Below are positions 33,690 through 43,206 of a stretch of DNA of 64,000 nucleotides, in pieces. How positions within the stretch are numbered: position 1 is the stretch's first letter; each line of letters starts with the position of its first letter. A program made the translations under genes and the position numbers. The notes beneath the pieces were generated by a model that saw nothing but the letters and a program-made list of their open reading frames with translations, ran no database searches and was not told the DNA's origin. The DNA is from TMED13 sp042090305 (GTDB lineage Bacteria; Pseudomonadota; Alphaproteobacteria; Methylaequorales; Methylaequoraceae): assembly GCA_042090305.1 (NCBI GenBank), contig JBELJQ010000001.1, positions 62,001-126,000 of the forward strand, in the 5' to 3' direction.

Positions 33690-35630
33690 ATGATATGTAA
33701 AGTATTATTACCAATTCCTCTAAATAAACTATTTTCCTATGAGATAATTAAAAATCTTAAACATGGACACATCGTATGTGTTCAATTTAAAAATAAAGAA
33801 GTCATAGGAGTAGTTATCAGAATTCAAAAGGAACGTGATTTTAAAAAGCCTCTAAAAAAGGTTATAGCTATAGTAAATAAGGACCCCTTACCAAAGGAAA
33901 TTTTAAAAAGTATAAATTTTATATCTGAATATACGTGCAATTTTCCTTCAATGGTTCTAAAACTATTTTTATCTGGATTCGAAAAAACTAACCGTAAATT
34001 ATTGGTACAAGATCTTCAAATAAAAACAAAAGAATTGTCACTAACTAATGAACAGAAAGAAACAATCAAATCCATGACAGAGCATAATAAGGGGTTTAAT
34101 GTATCATTATTACATGGTGTTACTGGTTCTGGAAAAACAAGAGTTTATATGCACCTTGTAAAACAAAAGATTTCAGAAGGTTTCCAATGTCTTATTTTAG
34201 TACCAGAAATAATCCTAACCTCTGAATGGGTAAAAGAAATTGAGGAAGATTTTGGTATTTCACCTATTATTTATCATTCTGCAATTTCTAAAAATAAAAG
34301 AAGTAATATTAATAGAGGTGTTCTTAATTGTGGAATAAAAGTTGTTATTGGAACAAGATCAGCATTGTCATTACCATTTAAAAATCTTGGCTTGATAGTT
34401 GTTGATGAAGAACATGATTCATCATATAAACAAGATTCTCAACTTATTATCAATTTTAGGGACTTCGCTGTTGTTAGGGCAAAAAACTCTAATTGTTCTA
34501 TAATTCTTGCTTCTGCCACCCCATCCATTGAATCATTTTATAATGTAAAAATTAACAAATATAAAATTTTTAAGCTTGAAAAAAGAATTAATAATAAATT
34601 TCCTGTAATTAAAGTATCTGATATGAAATCTGAAAAATCTATTTTTTCCAAAGAATTAATTATTTCAATTCAAAATAATCTAGAGAAAAAATATCAAACT
34701 CTTCTATTTCTTAATAAAAGAGGGTACGCTCCATTCGTTATATGTAAAAAGTGTGGTGCATCAAAACATTGTAAATTTTGTTCATCATCATTAACAATTC
34801 ACGAATTCTCGGATGAGAAAAAATCCTTTTTATTATGTCACCAATGTAATTATAAAGAAAAATTTGAAAACGTTTGCTATACTTGTAAATCAAAAAATAC
34901 CCTTGGCTTTCCAGGTTATGGTATTGAAAAAATTGAACAAGAAATAAAAAATATATTCCCAAAAGCTCGAATAGTCATTTTGTCTAGCGACAAAGTAAAA
35001 AAAAAGGAACTTGAGGTTGTAATTAGCGATATAATTAAAAATAAATACGACATTATAATTGGGACACAGATAATATCTAAAGGACACAATTTTCCCTATC
35101 TAAAAACTGTTGGAATTCTAAATATTGATTATTTGTTGAATGATTTTGATTTTAGATCAAATGAAAAGGCATACCAGCAAATTATTCAGGTTTCTGGTAG
35201 GGCGGGAAGAAAAGAACTACAAGGTGAAGTTTTTATACAATCATTTCAACCAAGCCACCCTGTTATCAATATGAGTATTACTGATGATTTTGCAAAATTT
35301 GCAGAGTTTGAACTAAAAAACAGAGAGAAAAACTTCTTACCACCATTTACACATTTAATATCTTTAATTATCAGTTCTAAATTTGAGAAGAAGGCTAAAG
35401 ATTTTAGTAAAGACTTTGCAACAAAAATATTATTAAATTTTCCGGATATTAAAGTCTATGGTCCGGCTCCCTCAATAATTTTTAAAAAAAATAAACTATT
35501 TAGGTATAGAATTTTGATAAAAATTCAGAAAAAAAAATCATCTAATAAAATTAAAAATTTTTTAATGAAAAAGCACACATGTAACAACGTAAAGATGGTT
35601 GTAGATATTGATCCAATAAACTTTTCATAA
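33690..35630 (+). CDS. priA: Primosomal helicase PriA
   Basis: 3'-5' helicase that reloads the replisome at collapsed forks. The 646 residues begin with the DNA-binding segment KVLLPIPLNKLFSYEI. The helicase core has Walker A LLHGVTGSGKTRVY, Walker B VVDEEHD, ILASATPSIESF, and the QVSGRAGRKELQGEVFIQSF motif. Between the lobes lie zinc cysteines in CKKCGASKHCKFCSS, LLCHQCNY and VCYTCKS. It is somewhat shorter than E. coli PriA (about 730), mainly in the N-terminal domain. There is no Shine-Dalgarno upstream of the ATG. Confidence 0.95.
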   Translation: MICKVLLPIPLNKLFSYEIIKNLKHGHIVCVQFKNKEVIGVVIRIQKERDFKKPLKKVIAIVNKDPLPKEILKSINFISEYTCNFPSMVLKLFLSGFEKTNRKLLVQDLQIKTKELSLTNEQKETIKSMTEHNKGFNVSLLHGVTGSGKTRVYMHLVKQKISEGFQCLILVPEIILTSEWVKEIEEDFGISPIIYHSAISKNKRSNINRGVLNCGIKVVIGTRSALSLPFKNLGLIVVDEEHDSSYKQDSQLIINFRDFAVVRAKNSNCSIILASATPSIESFYNVKINKYKIFKLEKRINNKFPVIKVSDMKSEKSIFSKELIISIQNNLEKKYQTLLFLNKRGYAPFVICKKCGASKHCKFCSSSLTIHEFSDEKKSFLLCHQCNYKEKFENVCYTCKSKNTLGFPGYGIEKIEQEIKNIFPKARIVILSSDKVKKKELEVVISDIIKNKYDIIIGTQIISKGHNFPYLKTVGILNIDYLLNDFDFRSNEKAYQQIIQVSGRAGRKELQGEVFIQSFQPSHPVINMSITDDFAKFAEFELKNREKNFLPPFTHLISLIISSKFEKKAKDFSKDFATKILLNFPDIKVYGPAPSIIFKKNKLFRYRILIKIQKKKSSNKIKNFLMKKHTCNNVKMVVDIDPINFS

Positions 35631-35656
35631 TTTAATTTCAAATATTGAATAGATCT

Positions 35657-35685
35657 ATTACTTATGCTAAGTAAAAGCTTAAAAT
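35657..35685 (+). promoter_or_regulatory. Possible promoter of the atp operon
   Basis: TAAAAT (35680-35685) resembles a -10 box, with ATTACT (35657-35662) 17 bases upstream as a weak -35. Transcription would start near 35692, three bases before the TTG start of atpH. The 64-base gap after priA shows no terminator. Confidence 0.25.
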
Positions 35686-35694
35686 TTTAGTAAA

Positions 35695-36234
35695 TTGACT
35701 GATAAATCTAATTATATAAACGAAGTATCACTAAGGTACGCAAATGCTCTTATGCTTACAGTTGGAGAAGATGGTGTTGATAAGGTTTTGAAAAATTTTG
35801 AAACTTTTATTGAAGCAATTAATAAAAATAGAAACTTAAGTAACTTGATATGCAACCCACTTATAAATAATTTGAAAAAATCAGCTATACTTGAAAAAAT
35901 TTGCATAAAACTTAAAACAGAAACGACGTTTTTAGGCTTTATATTAACTCTCACCAAACATAGTAAAATCACACTTGTAAATAAAGTATTCGAAAAATTT
36001 AATCAAATGATAGACCAAAAAAATGGTCTAACTGAAGTTTATGTTACAACTTCAAGTAAATTAGATTCAGACAATGAAAAAGAAATAATAAAAGTAATTT
36101 CAGAAAAGATTAATTTAAAAATCAAATTAAAAAAAATTGTGGACCCACATATAATCGGTGGGATTATTATACGTATTAACTCTTTAATGATAGATAATTC
36201 AATAAAAACGAAATTATCTGAAAGTAACTTGTAA
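35695..36234 (+). CDS. atpH: ATP synthase delta subunit, TTG start
   Basis: Peripheral-stalk subunit connecting F1 to the b subunits. 179 residues: N-terminal helical bundle with SLRYANALMLTVGE, the LTKHSKITLVNKVFEKF segment, and the C-terminal KKIVDPHIIGGIIIRIN typical of the family. Initiation at the TTG at 35695 gives the normal N-terminus; no in-frame ATG precedes RYANAL. Operon atpHAGDC. The Fo genes are elsewhere, as usual in Alphaproteobacteria. Confidence 0.93.
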   Translation: MTDKSNYINEVSLRYANALMLTVGEDGVDKVLKNFETFIEAINKNRNLSNLICNPLINNLKKSAILEKICIKLKTETTFLGFILTLTKHSKITLVNKVFEKFNQMIDQKNGLTEVYVTTSSKLDSDNEKEIIKVISEKINLKIKLKKIVDPHIIGGIIIRINSLMIDNSIKTKLSESNL

Positions 36235-36248
36235 GGAAAGGAAAAAAA

Positions 36249-37799
36249 ATGGGAATAGACGCATCTGAAATATCACAAATTCTTAAATCTGAAATTGAAG
36301 GTTTAGATAATGAAAGTAAGGTTTCTGAAGTTGGAACAGTTCTAACTGTTGGTGATGGAATTGCAAGGGTATATGGGCTAGATAACGTACAAGCTGGAGA
36401 AATGGTTGAGTTTCCTGGCAAAATTAAAGGAATGGCACTTAACCTTGAAGATGATAATGTAGGTGTTGTTATTTTTGGAAGTGATAAGTCCATCAAAGAG
36501 GGTGATGTAGTTAAAAGAACAAACTCTATTGTTGAAGTCCCAACTGGAAAGTCACTCCTTGGTAGAGTGGTTGATGGTTTAGGTAACCCTATTGATGGAA
36601 AAGGTCCTTTAAAAGATGTTGAGCTTAGAAGGGCTGAAGTAAAGGCACCTGGTATTATCCCTAGAAAATCAGTTCATGAACCAATGCAAACTGGTATTAA
36701 AGCAATAGATAGTCTAATTCCAATTGGACGAGGGCAGCGTGAATTAATAATTGGAGACCGACAAACAGGAAAGACCGCTGTTATAATTGATACTATCCTC
36801 AATCAAAGAGAAGTAAATAAAAGTAAGGATGAATCAAAAAAACTTTATTGTATTTATGTCTCAATTGGTCAAAAAAGGTCAACAGTAGCTCAAATTGTTA
36901 AAACACTTGAAGAAAACAATGCCCTTGAATATTCAATCGTAGTGGCAGCAACGGCATCTGACCCTGCCCCACTTCAATTTTTGGCTCCTTACACCGGTTG
37001 TGCAATGGGAGAGTTCTTTAGAGATAACGGAAAACACGCTGTTATTTTTTACGACGATTTATCAAAACAAGCAGTCGCTTATAGACAAATGTCATTACTC
37101 TTAAGAAGACCACCAGGTAGGGAAGCTTTTCCTGGAGATGTATTCTATATTCATTCAAGACTTCTTGAAAGAGCAGCAAAGATGGGTGATGATAGTGGGT
37201 CTGGTTCTCTTACGTCACTTCCAGTAATTGAAACACAAGCTGGAGATGTCTCAGCATACATACCGACCAATGTTATTTCTATTACCGATGGACAAATATT
37301 CCTAGAAACAGAGCTTTTTTTTAAAGGAATCCGCCCCGCAGTAAATGTTGGTCTATCAGTTAGCAGGGTGGGTTCCGCAGCACAAATAAAAGCAATGAAA
37401 CAAGTATCAGGTTCAATAAAACTTGATCTTGCTCAATTTAGAGAAATGGAGGCTTTCTCTCAATTTGCATCAGATCTCGATCAGTCTACCAAAGATTTAC
37501 TCGAAAGAGGCAGAAGATTAACTGAGATTTTAAAACAACCTCAATATAAACCTCTTAAAGTTGAACAACAAGTTATTGTTATATTTGCTGGAGTTAAAGG
37601 ATATTTGGATAAAATTTCTGTGAATGACATCACTAAGTTTGAGACTGAATTGCTTAAGAAAATTGAAACTGATGGTTCCAATATCATTAAACAAATAGAA
37701 GAAAAACAAAGCTTAAATGATGACTTAGAAAAAGAAATTCACTCTTTTCTTGAAAAACTTACTGATGATTTTTTGAAAGAGAACAATGCCCAGTCTTAA
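36249..37799 (+). CDS. atpA: ATP synthase alpha subunit
   Basis: Non-catalytic nucleotide-binding subunit of F1, 516 residues. The P-loop is GDRQTGKTA, and further blocks are PIGRGQRELIIGD, VAATASDPAPLQFLAPY, YDDLSKQAVAYRQMSLLLRRPPGR (conserved around residues 270-295), ISITDGQIFLE and RPAVNVGLSVSRVGSAAQ with the arginine finger. GGAAAGG precedes the ATG. It overlaps atpG by 14 bases. Confidence 0.98.
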   Translation: MGIDASEISQILKSEIEGLDNESKVSEVGTVLTVGDGIARVYGLDNVQAGEMVEFPGKIKGMALNLEDDNVGVVIFGSDKSIKEGDVVKRTNSIVEVPTGKSLLGRVVDGLGNPIDGKGPLKDVELRRAEVKAPGIIPRKSVHEPMQTGIKAIDSLIPIGRGQRELIIGDRQTGKTAVIIDTILNQREVNKSKDESKKLYCIYVSIGQKRSTVAQIVKTLEENNALEYSIVVAATASDPAPLQFLAPYTGCAMGEFFRDNGKHAVIFYDDLSKQAVAYRQMSLLLRRPPGREAFPGDVFYIHSRLLERAAKMGDDSGSGSLTSLPVIETQAGDVSAYIPTNVISITDGQIFLETELFFKGIRPAVNVGLSVSRVGSAAQIKAMKQVSGSIKLDLAQFREMEAFSQFASDLDQSTKDLLERGRRLTEILKQPQYKPLKVEQQVIVIFAGVKGYLDKISVNDITKFETELLKKIETDGSNIIKQIEEKQSLNDDLEKEIHSFLEKLTDDFLKENNAQS

Positions 37800-38649
37800 A
37801 GATTTAAGAAATAGAATTGGTAGTGTAAAATCTACTAAAAAAATAACATCTGCTATGAAAATGGTTGCAGCAGCAAAACTAAAAAAAGCTCAAGACAATG
37901 CAGAACGATCCAGACCCTATGCCACGAAAATGCATGAAATAATCAACTCTCTTACATCAGGAAATCAAAATCAAATTAAAAAGTTTGGAGAAAGAAACAA
38001 GGACAAGAGAAATATCTTATTGATTGTTTGTTCTGCTGACAGAGGTTTGTGTGGAGGATTTAATGGGTCTATAATAAAGTTTACAAAAAAAATTACAAAA
38101 GAGTTATCTGAAAAGAATAACATTAAGTTTATATTTGTAGGTAAAAAAGCGTATCAAGCATTGAAAAGAGATTATGAGAATATGATTATTGATAATTTTA
38201 CCGATATCGCCAACCCAAATATAGACTTTCAATTGTCAAGTTCTGTTAGAGATAAAGTTCTACAGCTATTTTTAGATGAAGAAGTTGATGAATGTCATTT
38301 AATTTATACACAATTTAAAAGTGCAATCACACAAACTGTTAAGTCTCACAAACTTCTTCCACTCAATAATGACAATAAAGAACAAAATAAAGCTAGTACT
38401 TACGAATATGAACCAAATGAAGAAAGTGTATTAAATGAAATTATCCCAAGGAACATTGCTATACAAATTCACTCTGGTTTACTTGAAAACTTAGCAAGTG
38501 AACAAGGATCAAGAATGACAGCAATGGATAATGCTACAAGAAATGCAAATGATATGATAGACAACTTAACTTTATTATATAACCGATCAAGACAAGCCCT
38601 AATCACCAGTGAATTGATAGAAATTATTTCTGGTGCAGAAGCCGTATGA
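37786..38649 (+). CDS. atpG: ATP synthase gamma subunit
   Basis: The rotating central shaft of F1, 287 residues. The N-terminal coiled coil reads RNRIGSVKSTKKITSAMKMV, followed by CSADRGLCGGFN. The C-terminal helix is ASEQGSRMTAMDNATRNAND ending in LITSELIEIISGAEAV. It starts inside atpA and ends 16 bases before the atpD ATG. Confidence 0.97.
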   Translation: MPSLKDLRNRIGSVKSTKKITSAMKMVAAAKLKKAQDNAERSRPYATKMHEIINSLTSGNQNQIKKFGERNKDKRNILLIVCSADRGLCGGFNGSIIKFTKKITKELSEKNNIKFIFVGKKAYQALKRDYENMIIDNFTDIANPNIDFQLSSSVRDKVLQLFLDEEVDECHLIYTQFKSAITQTVKSHKLLPLNNDNKEQNKASTYEYEPNEESVLNEIIPRNIAIQIHSGLLENLASEQGSRMTAMDNATRNANDMIDNLTLLYNRSRQALITSELIEIISGAEAV

Positions 38650-38665
38650 TAAAAAGGAGAAAATT

Positions 38666-40078
38666 ATGACTAATAATAACGGAAAAATCAAACAGGTGTT
38701 AGGCGCCGTAGTAGATGTAAGTTTCAAGGATAAATTACCTCAAATTCTTGACGCACTAGTAGTTAAGCATGAAAATAAAGATTTAGTACTAGAGGTTGCA
38801 CAACACCTTGGAGAAAACACAGTAAGAACTATAGCTATGGATTCAACGGATGGTCTTGTTAGAGGACAAAGCGTTTTAGATACGGGTAACCCAATATCAG
38901 TTCCTGTTGGTCCTGAAACACTTGGCAGAATTCTTAATGTGGTGGGAGAACCTGTTGACGAAAGAGGGCCCGTTAAAACAAAGTTAAGAGCACCAATTCA
39001 TAAAGAAGCGCCAATTTTTACAGATCAATCAACTGACACAGAAGTGCTCGTTACCGGTATAAAAGTTGTTGACTTATTAGCGCCTTATTCTAAAGGGGGT
39101 AAAATTGGTTTATTCGGTGGTGCAGGTGTTGGAAAAACTGTTTTAATTATGGAATTAATCAATAATATCGCAAAAGGACATGGCGGATACTCTGTATTCG
39201 CTGGTGTAGGTGAAAGAACAAGAGAAGGAAATGACCTCTATCACGAAATGATTGAATCTGGAGTAATCAAACTTGACAATGATGAGTCTAAAGCAGCGCT
39301 AGTTTACGGACAAATGAATGAACCTCCTGGAGCCCGAGCAAGAGTAGCTTTAACTGGTTTAACATTAGCAGAATATTTTAGGGATGAAGAAGGTCAGGAC
39401 GTTTTATTATTTGTAGATAATATTTTTAGATTCACTCAAGCTGGATCTGAAGTATCAGCTCTTCTTGGAAGGATTCCATCTGCAGTTGGATATCAACCTA
39501 CTTTATCAACTGATATGGGAGCACTTCAGGAAAGAATTACATCTACCAACAAAGGGTCCATTACCTCTGTACAGGCAATATATGTTCCCGCTGATGATTT
39601 AACAGATCCAGCGCCTGCAACATCTTTTGCACATCTTGATGCCACTACTGTTCTATCAAGACAAATAGCAGAACTAGGTATCTATCCAGCTGTTGACCCA
39701 TTAGATTCTACCTCACGAATACTCGATCCCAGAGTTATTGGTGAAGAGCATTACAATGTTACTAGAAGAGTTCAAGAAACACTTCAAAAATATAAGTCAC
39801 TTCAAGACATAATAGCAATTCTTGGTATGGATGAACTCTCTGAAGAAGATAAGATTGTTGTTGATAGAGCCAGAAAGATTCAAAGGTTCTTATCACAACC
39901 ATTTCATGTTGCAGAGGTTTTTACTGGCACACCTGGAGTCTTCGTAAGCCTTAAAGACACCATAAAAGGATTCAAAGGTCTTGTTGAGGGAGAGTATGAT
40001 GACTTACCTGAAGCTGCATTCTATATGGTTGGAACAATCGAAGAAGCAATTGAAAAAGCAAAAAAACTTAAGAAATAA
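38666..40078 (+). CDS. atpD: ATP synthase beta subunit
   Basis: Catalytic subunit of F1, 470 residues from the ATG at 38666, which has a clear AAGGAGA ribosome site. An in-frame ATG at 38633 inside atpG would add 11 non-conserved residues. The P-loop is GGAGVGKTVL; other blocks are GVGERTREGNDLYHEM, catalytic Glu in YGQMNEPPGARAR, FVDNIFRFTQAGSEVSALLG, and the DELSEEDK(I)VVDRARK region near the C-terminus containing the DELSEED motif. Confidence 0.98.
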   Translation: MTNNNGKIKQVLGAVVDVSFKDKLPQILDALVVKHENKDLVLEVAQHLGENTVRTIAMDSTDGLVRGQSVLDTGNPISVPVGPETLGRILNVVGEPVDERGPVKTKLRAPIHKEAPIFTDQSTDTEVLVTGIKVVDLLAPYSKGGKIGLFGGAGVGKTVLIMELINNIAKGHGGYSVFAGVGERTREGNDLYHEMIESGVIKLDNDESKAALVYGQMNEPPGARARVALTGLTLAEYFRDEEGQDVLLFVDNIFRFTQAGSEVSALLGRIPSAVGYQPTLSTDMGALQERITSTNKGSITSVQAIYVPADDLTDPAPATSFAHLDATTVLSRQIAELGIYPAVDPLDSTSRILDPRVIGEEHYNVTRRVQETLQKYKSLQDIIAILGMDELSEEDKIVVDRARKIQRFLSQPFHVAEVFTGTPGVFVSLKDTIKGFKGLVEGEYDDLPEAAFYMVGTIEEAIEKAKKLKK

Positions 40079-40417
40079 ATGTCATTTAATCTTGAAATAA
40101 TTTCTCCAAGTAAGGTATTCATGAATGATGAAGTTGAGTTGGTCATTTTCCCTGGAACCGAGGGTGATCTTGGTGTTCTAAGCAATCATATGCCAATAAT
40201 CACAACCTTAAGGTTAGGAATAATATACATTTATAAAGATAAAAAAGTCTTTAAAAAATTTCTAGTCAATGGTGGAATCATAGAAATGTCAAATAATAAG
40301 TGTACTTTACTAACAGAAGACATTTCTTCAACTGATCAAAAAAAAGATTTTAGTGGAGATAATGAACAAATTGCCTCTAAAAAATCAGAGATATTAAATA
40401 GAGAATACTATTCCTAG
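40079..40417 (+). CDS. atpC: ATP synthase epsilon subunit with short C-terminus
   Basis: A 112-residue epsilon subunit. Residues 1-85 form the beta-sandwich domain (LEIISPSKVFMNDEVELVIF, PGTEGDLGVLSNHMPIIT, FLVNGGIIEMSNNKCTLL). Only about 27 residues follow, so the two-helix C-terminal domain that inhibits F1 in E. coli is mostly absent. It follows atpD directly. The TAG stop shares CTAG with the rppH stop on the opposite strand. Confidence 0.9.
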   Translation: MSFNLEIISPSKVFMNDEVELVIFPGTEGDLGVLSNHMPIITTLRLGIIYIYKDKKVFKKFLVNGGIIEMSNNKCTLLTEDISSTDQKKDFSGDNEQIASKKSEILNREYYS

Positions 40418-40881
40418 GTACTAATTTTTTCAAACTCATTTAAAACCGATTCGTATAATTTCTTTTTAAATGGTACGACAAGTTTTGTAGAATCATAAGG
40501 ATCAATCCATTTCCATTTTAAGAATTCTGGCTTAATATATTTATTTACATTTATAATACTATCAGAACCATTAAATCTACAATAAAACCATCTCTGAATT
40601 TGACCTTTATATTTTCCATTCCACACAAAATTCACTATCTTAGAAGGTAATTCATATTTATGATAACCTGAAGAAATACCCACTATATCATAACCAGTTT
40701 CAAGACCAACTTCCTCATTCATCTCTCTTCTCATTGCTTCTTCTTCGCTTTCGCCCTCATCGACGCCCCCTTGTGGCATTTGCCAATAGTCATTTTTATT
40801 ATCAATCCTTTTTCCAACCCATAATTTTCCTTTAGAATTAAACAAAAAGATTCCAACACCTTTTCTGTAACCTCTTTCCAT
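40414..40881 (-). CDS. rppH: RNA pyrophosphohydrolase RppH
   Basis: A Nudix hydrolase of 155 residues that removes pyrophosphate from 5' ends of mRNA and so starts their decay. The Nudix box runs from Gly38 (GGVDEGESEEEAMRREMNEE, next VG) with the REMNEE metal ligands. YRKGVGIFLFNSKGKLWVGKR and DYWQMPQGG are typical of RppH rather than other Nudix enzymes, as is IQRWFYCRF. It follows ctpA at 17 bases, the standard alphaproteobacterial order. Confidence 0.93.
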   Translation of the reverse strand: MERGYRKGVGIFLFNSKGKLWVGKRIDNKNDYWQMPQGGVDEGESEEEAMRREMNEEVGLETGYDIVGISSGYHKYELPSKIVNFVWNGKYKGQIQRWFYCRFNGSDSIINVNKYIKPEFLKWKWIDPYDSTKLVVPFKKKLYESVLNEFEKIST

Positions 40882-40898
40882 AAGATTTTTTACTATTC

Positions 40899-42158
40899 CT
40901 AATTTTTTGTGCTTTTTACAAGGTTTAATGCAAGAATTAAGTCGAAGGCCCTAGTCAGTTGATAATCATTAACTTCATTATCGGATGATTTATCAGTCTT
41001 TGTTGATTCATTTGAATTTTCATTTTCAATTTGCTCATTATCAATTGCTCCTCTCAAGTCTGATTCTTTTCTTCGACTATTACTTTCAATTTTCTTGAGT
41101 TCAGCTTGTTCAACTAATATATCTGGATCTATTCCTGTCTGCTGAATTGATCTCCCAAGTGGAGTATAATACTTTGCGGTTGTTAATTTTATTGCAACAT
41201 TCTCGCCTGATGGAATTATTGTTTGAACTGACCCTTTACCAAAAGATTTTGTTCCCATTATAATAGCTCTTTTATGATCTTGTAGAGCTCCTGCAACGAT
41301 TTCTGAAGCAGATGCACTCCCTTGATTAATCAACACCACCAATGGTAAACCATCAGTCAAATCTTTCTTAACAGCATTAAATCTGCTGCCTTTTTTTCCA
41401 TCTCTACCCTTTGTAGAAACAATCTCGCCTCTCTCTAAAAAAATATCTGTAACGTTTACGGCCTGATCAAGAAGACCCCCTGGATTATTTCTTAAGTCTA
41501 ATACATAACCGATTAAACTATTCTTATTCTTAAACGATTTGATTGAATCAATAATTTCTTTATCAACTTTCTGATTGAATGATGAAACGCGAATATAGGC
41601 AATATTGTTTTCAACTTTTGCCTTTACAGATTTCAGTTGAATTATTGCTCTCACAATAGCGATATCCAACTTTTCACTTTCGTTTCTATTAACAGTTATC
41701 TTAATTTTAGAACCTACTTTTCCCCTCATAATAGAAACAGCTTCTGACAGGGTCATACCTAATACCGGTTCATCATCTAAATGTGTTATTAAATCACCAG
41801 CTTTTATTCCAGCTTTGTAAGCAGGAGTATCATCGATGGGAGCGATTACTTTGACAAAACCATTCTCCATCGTGACCTCAATACCAAGTCCACCAAACTC
41901 GCCTTTTGTTTGAACTCTTAACTCATTAAGTTCATCATTATTTAAGTAAGATGAGTGAGGGTCAAGCGAGCTTAACATACCTTCAATTGCTGACTCTATT
42001 AATTCTTTTGAACTTACGGGTTCAACATAATTGTTTTTTATTTTTTCAAAGGCTTCTCCAAATAAATTAAGATATTTGTAAACATCTTTATCTTCTTCAG
42101 AATAACCAATTGTTGGTATAATCAATAAATAAATATAAAATCTTAAAAATTTAAACAT
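40899..42158 (-). CDS. ctpA: Carboxyl-terminal processing protease CtpA (S41)
   Basis: A periplasmic serine protease of 419 residues with an N-terminal signal (about 1-20). A PDZ domain (about 85-165) includes FGGLGIEV and IDDTPAYKAGIKAGD. The catalytic core has NNPGGLLDQAV, the serine in NQGSASASEIVAG (279-290) and Lys308 in KSFGKGSVQTI. The last 70 residues are charged and low in complexity. It lies after the EnvC-like gene; CtpA enzymes cut cell-wall hydrolases and other periplasmic proteins, so a link to envelope remodelling is plausible. Confidence 0.95.
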   Translation of the reverse strand: MFKFLRFYIYLLIIPTIGYSEEDKDVYKYLNLFGEAFEKIKNNYVEPVSSKELIESAIEGMLSSLDPHSSYLNNDELNELRVQTKGEFGGLGIEVTMENGFVKVIAPIDDTPAYKAGIKAGDLITHLDDEPVLGMTLSEAVSIMRGKVGSKIKITVNRNESEKLDIAIVRAIIQLKSVKAKVENNIAYIRVSSFNQKVDKEIIDSIKSFKNKNSLIGYVLDLRNNPGGLLDQAVNVTDIFLERGEIVSTKGRDGKKGSRFNAVKKDLTDGLPLVVLINQGSASASEIVAGALQDHKRAIIMGTKSFGKGSVQTIIPSGENVAIKLTTAKYYTPLGRSIQQTGIDPDILVEQAELKKIESNSRRKESDLRGAIDNEQIENENSNESTKTDKSSDNEVNDYQLTRAFDLILALNLVKSTKN

Positions 42159-42189
42159 AATAATTTCTTTAGTTGATTATGCAGTTTTT

Positions 42190-43206
42190 TTATAAAATCT
42201 CAACTTCTGATTTAGGGTTAATAATTTTTCCGTTTTTTCTTAGTTCAAAATATAACTTATTTTTTTCTTTTTCAGAGACTCGTGCTATTGGTTCACCCTT
42301 AAATACTTTATTCCCAGAAGAAATTATTATTTTTTGCATGCCAGACAAAATGCAGAAATAACCATTATTATTTTCTATAATCACCAAATTACCATAACTC
42401 TTAAATTTATTTGCAAATACAACTACTCCATCCAAAGGAGATGTAACAAATGATTCCTCAGCAACTTCAAATATAACTCCATTTTTAAATATTTTATTTT
42501 TTTTACTTTGACCAAATTCTGAAATTATATTTGCTTCGATAGGCATCTGAAAAAATGTCTTTACCTTTTTTACACTTCTTAGTTTTTTTACTTCCACACC
42601 CTTAACAAGTTCATTGATATTTTTTGCTTTCTTTTTCGCATTTTTCTCTCTCTTTTTTATATTAGGATTAACTACAAACTGTTTTTGTAATATTGATACT
42701 TGTTTTATTTTTTTTTCAAGCCTACTTAGCTCCTTTCTTAATTTTTCTTTTTTTTTATTATAATTTGTTAATTCTTTTTTTAATTCTTTATTAATCACAT
42801 CTAAATTCTGCACACTTTCAAAATAATTATTAATTCCGACTTTTACTTGATTAAAGAAATAACCTCTTATTATTTGCTTTGTAACAATTTTATTTGACTG
42901 AGTTTGCATACTTTTGAGAATCCTAGAAAACTCTGATACATAAAGTTTTTCTTGAAGTAAAATAAATAGTCTTTTACCAAGTATTTCTCTGTCTTTGATA
43001 TATTTATAAAATATGATTTGTTTTTGCTTATTTCTGTCAATGTCTACCTTTATTTTTTTTAATTCTTTATTGTTTTCAATGATATTATTATGAAATATAA
43101 CAGTTTGTTTTTTTAAATTATCAAGTTTTATTTCTAACTTATTTTTGGCATTACAACTAAAAGAATATGTGACAGCAATCATCAAATAGAGTAGAAGAGT
43201 CTTCAT
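42190..43206 (-). CDS. envC: EnvC-like murein hydrolase activator (degenerate LytM)
   Basis: A 338-residue exported protein: signal peptide (1-20), long Lys-rich coiled coil (about 22-190) and a C-terminal M23/LytM-like domain (about 220-335) with PIEANIISEFGQSKKN and SPLDGVVVFANKFKSYGNLVIIENN. The zinc ligands of true M23 peptidases (HxxxD and HxH) are replaced: NGVIFEV and YFCILSG appear at those places. This fits EnvC, a non-catalytic activator of amidases controlled by FtsEX, whose genes are at 57959-59496. It overlaps gpmI as ATGA. Confidence 0.82.
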   Translation of the reverse strand: MKTLLLYLMIAVTYSFSCNAKNKLEIKLDNLKKQTVIFHNNIIENNKELKKIKVDIDRNKQKQIIFYKYIKDREILGKRLFILLQEKLYVSEFSRILKSMQTQSNKIVTKQIIRGYFFNQVKVGINNYFESVQNLDVINKELKKELTNYNKKKEKLRKELSRLEKKIKQVSILQKQFVVNPNIKKREKNAKKKAKNINELVKGVEVKKLRSVKKVKTFFQMPIEANIISEFGQSKKNKIFKNGVIFEVAEESFVTSPLDGVVVFANKFKSYGNLVIIENNNGYFCILSGMQKIIISSGNKVFKGEPIARVSEKEKNKLYFELRKNGKIINPKSEVEIL

